Source of the DNA: Clostridia bacterium
GTDB taxonomy: Bacteria > Bacillota > Clostridia > Oscillospirales > CAG-382
Direction: 5' to 3'
Assembly: GCA_017629175.1 (NCBI GenBank)
Contig: JAGBXS010000049.1
Span: forward strand, 1 to 48,323
DNA: 48,323 nucleotides
The notes beneath the pieces were generated by a model. That model saw only the letters and a program-made list of their open reading frames with translations, ran no database searches and had not been told where the DNA came from. How positions within the stretch are numbered: position 1 is the first letter of the stretch; each line of letters begins with the position of its first letter. Below, one piece after another: positions 43,023 to 48,323 of this stretch. The position numbers and the translations under genes are program-made.

Positions 43023-43051
43023 ATGATACCATACTTTTAGAGCAATTGCAA
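43023..43051 (-). promoter_or_regulatory. Promoter of the unknown/GH3/FliB unit
   Basis: Minus strand: TTGCAA, 17 bp, TATCAT with extended -10 TG. It is divergent from, and only 9 bp away from, the next promoter. Confidence 0.75.
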
Positions 43052-43060
43052 GGCGTACTA

Positions 43061-43089
43061 TTGATTTTTTGGGGAATTTATGGTAGACT
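43061..43089 (+). promoter_or_regulatory. Promoter of the small membrane protein gene
   Basis: Plus strand: TTGATT, 17 bp, TAGACT with extended -10 TG. The leader is about 25 nt. Confidence 0.6.
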
Positions 43090-43121
43090 ACAAAAAAGCG
43101 ATTTAGAGAGGATATAAGGAT

Positions 43122-43583
43122 ATGCTTACGTTGGAGCAAGCAAAAGAAATACAGCGAAAAAGAAGCAAGGCTTGTCTTTTGAAGTTTGGCGGATATGTTT
43201 TACTTGCGGTTGCTCTTTGGGGTGTACTGTTTTTCTTCACCGACTATTTGGCGAAGTACGGGGCGCTTTACGCGGTGTTCCCTCTTCTGCTTCTTGTGGG
43301 GGCAAAAATGTCGAAGCTCTTGGCATTTCTACAAAAGAAGGAGTTTATCGGCAAGATTGTGGATAGCGACATCAAAATGGTGCCTGCAAGACGGTACGGC
43401 GCAACTAACCAGCCCGGGACAACGTATGCTACTTCTGATATGCCGATTTTGGAGATCACCGTGGAAAACGATGTGGGAAAGCGGGTGTGCAAAACGACCC
43501 CCTACCAGTGGGCGTGGGGAGAGTTCAAGCCCGGGATGCAGGTTTGCTTGCTTCGGTTTATCGATCAGCCTGTTAGATTTTAA
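43122..43583 (+). CDS. Small membrane protein of unknown function
   Basis: A 153-residue protein with two adjacent membrane helices (about 23-41 and 47-63) after a basic N-terminus (EIQRKRSKACLLKFGG), then an 85-residue soluble domain. That domain looks beta-rich (KIVDSDIKMVPARR, MPILEITVENDVGKRVCKTTPY, GMQVCLLRFIDQP), perhaps an OB- or SH3-like barrel, as seen in NfeD-like or DUF small proteins. It is a single-gene unit with its own promoter and terminator. No family is assigned. Confidence 0.78.
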   Translation: MLTLEQAKEIQRKRSKACLLKFGGYVLLAVALWGVLFFFTDYLAKYGALYAVFPLLLLVGAKMSKLLAFLQKKEFIGKIVDSDIKMVPARRYGATNQPGTTYATSDMPILEITVENDVGKRVCKTTPYQWAWGEFKPGMQVCLLRFIDQPVRF

Positions 43584-43590
43584 GGAGATG

Positions 43591-43632
43591 AAAATAACTC
43601 CGTGGATGCATTGATTCCACGGAGTTATTTTT
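43591..43632 (+). terminator. Intrinsic terminator
   Basis: AAAATAACTCCGTGGA and TCCACGGAGTTATTTT pair perfectly over 16 bp around 9 nt and end in T residues. It follows the stop codon of the small membrane protein gene by 7 nt. Confidence 0.88.
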
Positions 43633-43675
43633 ATGTTAAAACAACGAGAGCTGACGCCGGTTCTCTCTCCCGCAT

Positions 43676-43741
43676 GCTCCCTCAGTCAGCCGGATGGCTG
43701 ACTGCGCATCCGCTTTAGCGGATATCCTCCCCGGAGGGAGC
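43676..43741. repeat. Multi-hairpin palindromic element
   Basis: An outer stem GCTCCCTC/GAGGGAGC (43676-43683 with 43734-43741) encloses two inner hairpins: AGTCAGCC/GGCTGACT with a GGAT loop (43684-43703) and ATCCGC/GCGGAT with a TTTA loop (43708-43723). CCTCC/GGAGG near the right end is a competing stem. The element ends exactly at the base before the stop codon of the XRE regulator gene, read on the minus strand. The form resembles dispersed CTCCCTCAGTC-type intergenic elements I recall from gut Firmicutes genomes, but only one copy is in this window. Confidence 0.7.
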
Positions 43742-44815
43742 CTAACCCAACAGTGATTTAAAATCCTCGCGGTGGCGGAGGGGATCGTAGGTCTTATCAT
43801 CGCGGAGCTCGTCTTTGAAATAGGTTTCAATACTGCCCAGGGGTCTGCAGTCGGAATAGTCGTAGTAATAGTGATCCAAGATGGGGCAGGTATAGGGGTG
43901 CTTGCCGCCCGTCACGGAACGGTCTCGTTCCTTGGCAAACTGTAAGGCTTTTTTCAGTTCTTCCACGGCAAGGGCGTGGTCACCGTCATAGATTGCGATC
44001 CGGGCAAGCTTTTCATGGATGAACTGCATCCAAAAGCTGAAATACAGATAATTGCCGTCCGGGATGACGGTCTCGATGATGGCCTTGCTTGCTAAGACGG
44101 AGGCACGGGTGCGAGGAAGGGCGGGACTCTCGAACCGCCAATGCTTTTCCAGCTTGTTCAAAAGATTTGCCAAAGCATCGGAGATGTTTTCCTGGCGGAG
44201 GATCAAAAGCTCTTCCCCTTTCAGACACATCTCCAGAGCATCGTTACGGGTAGTGGGGCTTCCCTCTGGGTAGAGCATAGCATATTTCTTTGCCTCATCG
44301 ATCCTGTCGCTGTAACGGTAGGCACAGATCACCGTCCACAGAGAATCGTTGCGAAGATCTTCGTCTGTAGCATTTTCATACACCTGCAGGTTGTGGGCGA
44401 TGGATTTGTCCATAGCGGCAAGGAATTCTTTTTGATCCTTGTGACGGAAGGCGATGTAGTATTCCACGGATCCAAGCCAATGAAGATAGCGGTAGTCACC
44501 GGGGTATTCCGATACGGCTTGTTTTGCGATGAGGTAATCCGCCTCGTGGTCGTCCTTCTTCCAGTATTCGAAGTACTCTGCATCGAAGTATTGCTTGCGG
44601 GGGTCGTTTTCCGGCGGACTCATTCCCAGCAGGGTGTCGGTGCTTACCTGCTGGAGCCTCGCCAGAGGGACAATGAGGGCGAGGTCGGGCATGGTGGCGC
44701 CGCATTCCCATTTGGAGACGGCCTTATCCGTTACGCCCAAAAGGGTGGCAAGCTTTTCCTGGGTGAGGTCGTTTTGCTTCCGCAGGTCTTTGATGCGTTT
44801 GCCGATGTTTTGCAT
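43742..44815 (-). CDS. XRE-family regulator with TPR-like C-terminus
   Basis: A 357-residue regulator. The N-terminal helix-turn-helix (IGKRIKDLRKQNDLTQEKLATLL, KAVSKWECGATMPDL) covers residues 3-60. The rest is alpha-helical with TPR-like pairs (YLIAKQAVSEYPGDYRYLHWLGSVEYYIA, SLWTVICAYRYSDRIDEAKKYAML, ALAVEELKKALQFAKERD). The frame extends to 44857 but the ATG at 44813-44815 has GGAGGA 8 nt upstream and the longer form would contain the -10. TPR tails in such proteins can bind peptides or partners. Targets are unknown; it may regulate itself. Confidence 0.88.
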   Translation of the reverse strand: MQNIGKRIKDLRKQNDLTQEKLATLLGVTDKAVSKWECGATMPDLALIVPLARLQQVSTDTLLGMSPPENDPRKQYFDAEYFEYWKKDDHEADYLIAKQAVSEYPGDYRYLHWLGSVEYYIAFRHKDQKEFLAAMDKSIAHNLQVYENATDEDLRNDSLWTVICAYRYSDRIDEAKKYAMLYPEGSPTTRNDALEMCLKGEELLILRQENISDALANLLNKLEKHWRFESPALPRTRASVLASKAIIETVIPDGNYLYFSFWMQFIHEKLARIAIYDGDHALAVEELKKALQFAKERDRSVTGGKHPYTCPILDHYYYDYSDCRPLGSIETYFKDELRDDKTYDPLRHREDFKSLLG

Positions 44816-44847
44816 AAGAAGTTCCTCCGTAGTGTTCTTTCGAATGC

Positions 44848-44876
44848 AGTATAACACAAAGAAAAACTTCCTGCAA
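44848..44876 (-). promoter_or_regulatory. Promoter of the TPR-type XRE gene
   Basis: Minus strand: TTGCAG, 17 bp, TATACT. The leader is about 25 nt and holds the ribosome site. Confidence 0.72.
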
Positions 44877-44950
44877 CACCCGTGTTTTCAACGGCAGGTC
44901 TCCCGGCGAGAGAGTTAAGTGTTTATGGGATACGAATGCTCATTGAGATA

Positions 44951-45139
44951 TTAAGAATTCAAGTTTTCTTTGCAATGGATCGTAAAATTGATCTTACCCC
45001 TTTTGTTTTTACCAAGCCACCAAAGTTTTCGATGCGTTTCTAAGGTAAAGCCTTTCTGTTTGCAGATCCTTCTGACCTTGACGGCATAGGCGAGCCGTTT
45101 GCAGATCAGTTTGATCCAGCCTGTTGGTGCACCGAACAT
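44951..45139 (-). pseudogene. Small basic frame, possible gene remnant
   Basis: A 62-residue Lys/Arg-rich frame in the 330-bp gap between the two XRE genes. It starts 4 nt after the stop codon of the upstream gene with no ribosome site. The segment VRRICKQKGFTLETHRKLWWLGKNKRGKINFTI looks like the N-terminal part of a larger clostridial hypothetical protein family, recalled from memory and not verified. It may be a truncated remnant, a short real gene, or chance. Nothing else recognisable lies in 44,877-45,143. Confidence 0.3.
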
Positions 45140-45143
45140 AGGC

Positions 45144-45938
45144 TTAATTCAGGAAGCCGCGGTACATCTCGCGGTAGTTTCCCAAACGGGAGGCGATGGA
45201 GAGCATGGTATAGACCAGCAAAAGCTTATGTGTTCCCCAGGCGCGGTAGACGTAGAGGATGCCGTCCCCGGTGTCCACATCGTTGCGAGAGACAAGGTTC
45301 ATCCGCAACAGGTTATCCAACGCCCTCTCCGCAAGACCGATTTCGATATTGCATTTGGCGGCGATGAGAGAGGAGGTAAAGGATTTGCAGGGATTGCAGA
45401 CGATGAATTCAAAGACGGCACGGGTCTCCCCATCGGCAAAGCGTTTCAGCACTGTCCAAGCCTGCTCGTCCTGCAGAAGGTCGCGGATGGTGGATTCCTC
45501 TTTACGGAAGATCACGGCAAGATCGCTGTTGGCGTACACGCCGTTACCTGTATGATTTGACAGGATCATGGTTTGGACCTCGGGGTGGGTGAACAGATAT
45601 TGCTTTAGATCTGCCGTACGCTCCTCCAGAGGCGGGGGCGCTTTTTCGTCCTTCCAATAGCCCGCAAAACTGCGGCAGACCTGAGAATAGACCTCTTCAC
45701 AAAAGGTTTCCTTGGTATAAGTCTTCCGTTCTTCTACAGGCTTGATCCCAAAGAGGGCATCGATGGTGGTGCCGAAGACGTCTGCGATCATGGGGAGTAA
45801 CAAAATGTCGGGCATGGTTGTTCCTGTTTCCCATTTTGAAACGGTTTGCGGGGAAACGCCGAGAATATTCGCCAAGGCTTCCTGGGTCATCCCTTTGCTT
45901 TTACGGAGAGAGGCAATGATTTCGCTGATGGTGTTCAT
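45144..45938 (-). CDS. XRE-family regulator with winged-helix-like C-terminus
   Basis: A 264-residue regulator. Residues 3-60 are a helix-turn-helix (ISEIIASLRKSKGMTQEALANILGVSPQTVSKWETG) closely like that of the neighbouring regulator, including the WE-G-TMPD segment. The C-terminal part differs: AVFEFIVCNPCKSFTSSLIAAKCNIEIGLAERALDNLLRMNLVSR reads as a winged-helix unit, followed by a hydrophobic end (HKLLLVYTMLSIASRLGNYREMYRGFLN). AAAGGAGG lies 7 nt before the ATG. It appears to be a separate unit; its target is unknown. Confidence 0.87.
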   Translation of the reverse strand: MNTISEIIASLRKSKGMTQEALANILGVSPQTVSKWETGTTMPDILLLPMIADVFGTTIDALFGIKPVEERKTYTKETFCEEVYSQVCRSFAGYWKDEKAPPPLEERTADLKQYLFTHPEVQTMILSNHTGNGVYANSDLAVIFRKEESTIRDLLQDEQAWTVLKRFADGETRAVFEFIVCNPCKSFTSSLIAAKCNIEIGLAERALDNLLRMNLVSRNDVDTGDGILYVYRAWGTHKLLLVYTMLSIASRLGNYREMYRGFLN

Positions 45939-45965
45939 AAAACATCCTCCTTTCTGGTTGCCATT

Positions 45966-45994
45966 ATTTTAGCACAGGGAGCCGTTAAAATCAA
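45966..45994 (-). promoter_or_regulatory. Promoter of the winged-helix XRE gene
   Basis: Minus strand: TTGATT, 17 bp, TAAAAT, about 28 nt before the ATG. Confidence 0.68.
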
Positions 45995-46032
45995 TCACCG
46001 TGTTGGAGGAAAAAACGCCCATACAGAGAGAA

Positions 46033-46057
46033 GGCCGCCGTGAAGATCACGACGGTC
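46033..46057 (-). terminator. Hairpin after the kinase-like gene
   Basis: An 11-bp stem with one mismatch and one G-T pair around a 3-nt loop; the minus-strand 3' side is only T/C-rich (TTCTCTCT). It lies 12 nt past the stop codon at 46,070 and could be a moderate terminator. Confidence 0.5.
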
Positions 46058-46069
46058 TTTTGGGTTAGA

Positions 46070-47134
46070 TTATGGGTTGAATTCTTCCGGAATGGAAAGG
46101 GTACAACGGTTTTTGGCATCCGTTTCGGTGAAGTACCGATTTTCCATAGGGATCCAGGTTTCTAAGTATTTTTGGGCGAAGAAGGGGGAATTCCGTTTTT
46201 CCACCCGTTGTTTTTGGGTTGCGGGAGCAATGTCCAGGAATACGGAAAGATCGTAGCAATCAGAAAAGGCGGGGTGCATGGAATAAACACCCTCGATGAC
46301 GGTTAAGGGCTTGCGAGGAATTTGAATGGGTTCCCTTAAAGCTTGGGTGGAGCAATCGAAGGGACGGTAGCTGAAGGGCTCGCTCTCGGACAGTGGGTGG
46401 AGAACCTCGGTCAAGAAGCGTTCTCGGTCGATATTACCGCCGATCTCCCTCAGGCGGTCAGCGGTGCGTTGCTCCGGGCGGAGGAAGAAATCGTCCATGT
46501 GGATCACGTTGCAATCATAAAGCTCCGAAAGCAGTGTACTCAGGGTGCTTTTTCCGGAGGCACTTCCCCCTTCGATGGCCAGCGTACAGGAGCTCTTGGC
46601 AAGGGCTTGATCGATCCTGGCAAGTAGAGGCAAAAGTCTCACGTACTCTTTTGCAATGACGCGGTAGGCGGGGTGGTAGGCGTTACGGAAGGTCTCGGAG
46701 TGGTGCACGGGACAGAAGTCGTTTTCTTTCCATAAAGTTAAGTTATATTCGAAAACTTCAGCGGAAAAAGGCAAGGCACCCTCTGCGATCATTTCCCGTG
46801 CGGTGGTTAGCATTTCGGTCAAGCGTTTTTTTCCGTCGGGTTCATGCTTGGAGGAACGGCAAAACAGCTTGCCCAGGGTTTCGGGAGCAAGGCCGTTCTG
46901 CAGGCAAGAAAGAGAAACGCGGCAGTAGTCCCCGTCCAGTTCTGTCACTTCGGGAGGACAAAAGGACGTCGAAGCGTCGTATTCCTTACGGATGTAGTCT
47001 ATCGCCCTCTCCGGGGAGGAGACAAGATGCTCACACCCGAAGGCGCTCTGAAAGAGAAATTTGAAAAGATCGGTAAGCTCTGCTGCGGGATAAAGTTGGT
47101 ACTGCCGTAGCAGAAGGCGGCGGGTCTGTTCCAT
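46070..47134 (-). CDS. Two-domain uridine-kinase-like P-loop protein
   Basis: A 354-residue cytosolic protein. The C-terminal half (about 183-354) is a uridine kinase-type P-loop domain: EGGSASGKSTLS (188-199), NVIHMDDFFLRPEQRT, IDRERFLTEVLHPL, TVIEGVYSMHP and late arginines (KQRVEKRNSPFF). The N-terminal half (about 1-180) is a helical domain I do not recognise, with LFKFLFQSAFGCEHLVSS and HHSETFRNAYHPAYRVIAKEYVRLLP. The frame is open to 47182, but that start lies upstream of the -10, so the ATG at 47132-47134 is used. The substrate is not known. Confidence 0.82.
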   Translation of the reverse strand: MEQTRRLLLRQYQLYPAAELTDLFKFLFQSAFGCEHLVSSPERAIDYIRKEYDASTSFCPPEVTELDGDYCRVSLSCLQNGLAPETLGKLFCRSSKHEPDGKKRLTEMLTTAREMIAEGALPFSAEVFEYNLTLWKENDFCPVHHSETFRNAYHPAYRVIAKEYVRLLPLLARIDQALAKSSCTLAIEGGSASGKSTLSTLLSELYDCNVIHMDDFFLRPEQRTADRLREIGGNIDRERFLTEVLHPLSESEPFSYRPFDCSTQALREPIQIPRKPLTVIEGVYSMHPAFSDCYDLSVFLDIAPATQKQRVEKRNSPFFAQKYLETWIPMENRYFTETDAKNRCTLSIPEEFNP

Positions 47135-47168
47135 GATCGGTATCGCTTTCGTTGTGTCTAATGGGTAC

Positions 47169-47196
47169 AGTATAACACACAATAGAGAAAAATCAA
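47169..47196 (-). promoter_or_regulatory. Promoter of the kinase-like gene
   Basis: Minus strand: TTGATT, 16 bp, TATACT. It rules out the longer open frame that begins at 47,182. Confidence 0.7.
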
Positions 47197-47212
47197 GAGG
47201 AAAATACGCTAT

Positions 47213-47249
47213 AAAAAAAACTGCCGAGAAACAAGAAATTTCTCGGCAG
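47213..47249 (-). terminator. Terminator of the PFP gene
   Basis: CTGCCGAGAAA and TTTCTCGGCAG pair perfectly over 11 bp around 7 nt. On the minus strand eight T residues follow directly. It lies 38 nt past the PFP stop codon. Confidence 0.92.
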
Positions 47250-47287
47250 CTTCAATTTTAAGGTTTTACGTTCCAATACAGGAAGAA

Positions 47288-48323
47288 TTACTCGCCTTTT
47301 TCCAGAGCCAGGGTAACGGTGGTAGCGTCGCAAACCTCGGTGGGTCCAAAGTACTGGATAGCGCCGGGATAAACGAAGCAGGTTTCCTCTGCCCATTCTG
47401 CGCGGTGAGCTGCGAAGTACTGGAAGGGCTTGCCGTCCAGCTCTACAAGAGCCTTACGGATAACGGGCTTATCCTTACCGTTTCTTCTCTCGATGTTCAT
47501 CATCTTGGTCATGGGCATACCGCCTGCAACCCACTCTTCAGCGGGCTTGGACAGGTTGGAAACCTTGGAGAGGTAGCCGGTGTAACCGTACTGGATGAGC
47601 ATGAATGCGTTGTAGCCCAGGGAGTAGCAGTAGTCAGCATCGAAGTTGGAGGGGAATGCGCAACGGCCTTCGTAGCCCAGGAAGTGGTGGAGGGCGGAGA
47701 ACTTGCCGTTGTAGGTGCCTGCGGCCTTACGAGCCTTCAGGTTAGCGGCAACCATTGCGGAGAACAGCTTCTCGGACTCGATGAGGGATACCTGCACGTT
47801 ACCGTGAGGATCGCGCTCCAGGAAGAGCTGCTGCTGGATGGACTGGGGAAGGATGGCGAAGACTGCCATGGATTCCTTGGTCAGACCAGCCTCGATGAAG
47901 GCATACTTAGCCTCCCAAGTGGGCAGTGCGTTGAACTCTTCAGTCTTCTCGCCTGCCAACAGCTCGTTGATCTCTGCGATGAGCTTGGAGAACTCGGGAA
48001 CGAACTCAACGATACCCTCGGGGATGATGGCAACACCGAAGTTCCAGCCCTTTGCGGCACGGGTAGCTACGGAGTCTGCGATATAATCGGTGATCTCTGC
48101 CAGAGACATCTTCTTAGCGGCAACTTCCTCGCCTACCAGACAGATGTTGGGACGGGTCTGCAGAGCGCATTCCAGTGCAACGTGGGATGCGGAACGACCC
48201 ATAACCTTTACGAAATGCCAGTACTTCTTAGCGGAGTTGGCATCACGCTCGATATTGCCGACGATCTCGCTGTAAGTCTTGGTAGCGGTGTCAAAACCGA
48301 AGGAGCATTCGATGTCCTCGTTC
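47288..48323 (-). CDS. pfp: PPi-dependent 6-phosphofructokinase (PFP), N-terminus cut by window edge
   Basis: Phosphorylates fructose 6-phosphate with pyrophosphate instead of ATP, a reversible glycolytic step in many anaerobes. The 344 visible codons run through the window edge: the frame continues upstream of the first internal ATG (48,200-48,202) with GFDTATKTYSEIVGNIERDA and then VMGRSASHVALECALQTRPN, the conserved substrate-site block of the long, PPi-type branch of the family. GWNFGVAIIPEGIVEF follows near the middle. The true start lies outside. A strong terminator follows. Confidence 0.93.
   Translation of the reverse strand, partial: NEDIECSFGFDTATKTYSEIVGNIERDANSAKKYWHFVKVMGRSASHVALECALQTRPNICLVGEEVAAKKMSLAEITDYIADSVATRAAKGWNFGVAIIPEGIVEFVPEFSKLIAEINELLAGEKTEEFNALPTWEAKYAFIEAGLTKESMAVFAILPQSIQQQLFLERDPHGNVQVSLIESEKLFSAMVAANLKARKAAGTYNGKFSALHHFLGYEGRCAFPSNFDADYCYSLGYNAFMLIQYGYTGYLSKVSNLSKPAEEWVAGGMPMTKMMNIERRNGKDKPVIRKALVELDGKPFQYFAAHRAEWAEETCFVYPGAIQYFGPTEVCDATTVTLALEKGE

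Noticed and set aside
43636-43830. A 64-codon frame on the minus strand
   Set aside because: It is mostly a translation of the palindromic element plus the shadow of the XRE gene.

Overview
The window looks like chromosome of an endospore-forming, Gram-positive member of the Clostridia, probably an uncultured gut-type lineage. The evidence is the spore-cluster order (flippase, MazG, RqcP, YabP, YabQ, DivIC, YabR), the recJ-rel-dtd-hemZ and rnc-radical SAM-smc-ftsY blocks typical of Clostridia, CIRCE-controlled groESL, strong AGGAGG ribosome sites, frequent GTG/TTG starts and TTGACA/TATAAT promoters. No tRNA, rRNA, CRISPR array, insertion sequence or prophage was seen.

Positions 1-29,139 are read entirely from the minus strand and are almost all housekeeping. 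From the right they are: DUF1385 protein-prmC; a long unit trmH-like/dprA/topA/rnc/radical SAM/smc/ftsY/rdgB; a second long unit cdaA/cdaR/recJ/rel/dtd/hemZ/uridine kinase/flippase/mazG behind a near-consensus promoter; hup with its own promoter and hairpin; rqcP/yabP/yabQ/divIC/yabR; a THUMP-domain RNA methyltransferase; and groES-groEL behind two CIRCE operators. The second unit would put the c-di-AMP cyclase and the (p)ppGpp synthetase on one transcript.

Positions 29,140-47,300 are a mixed-strand, accessory-like region of short units, each with a recognisable promoter or terminator. They include an RNHCP zinc protein with an unknown membrane protein, a MazF-type RNase with no antitoxin beside it, a surface-anchored DUF4855 protein, an unknown protein, nnrD-lipoprotein-alr, a metallophosphoesterase with a long leader, an MFS permease, a flagellin-lysine methylase homologue next to a GH3 beta-glucosidase, further unknown proteins, a multi-hairpin palindromic element, two XRE regulators, and a uridine-kinase-like P-loop protein with an unfamiliar N-terminal half. 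The right edge holds most of a PPi-dependent phosphofructokinase.

I did not find a clear new multi-gene system. The best leads are the groES promoter flanked by two CIRCE operators, the c-di-AMP/(p)ppGpp co-operon, the hairpin directly before rqcP, the palindromic element at 43,676-43,741, the orphan MazF, and the two-domain kinase-like protein. All family calls come from reading motifs by eye; no database search was run.
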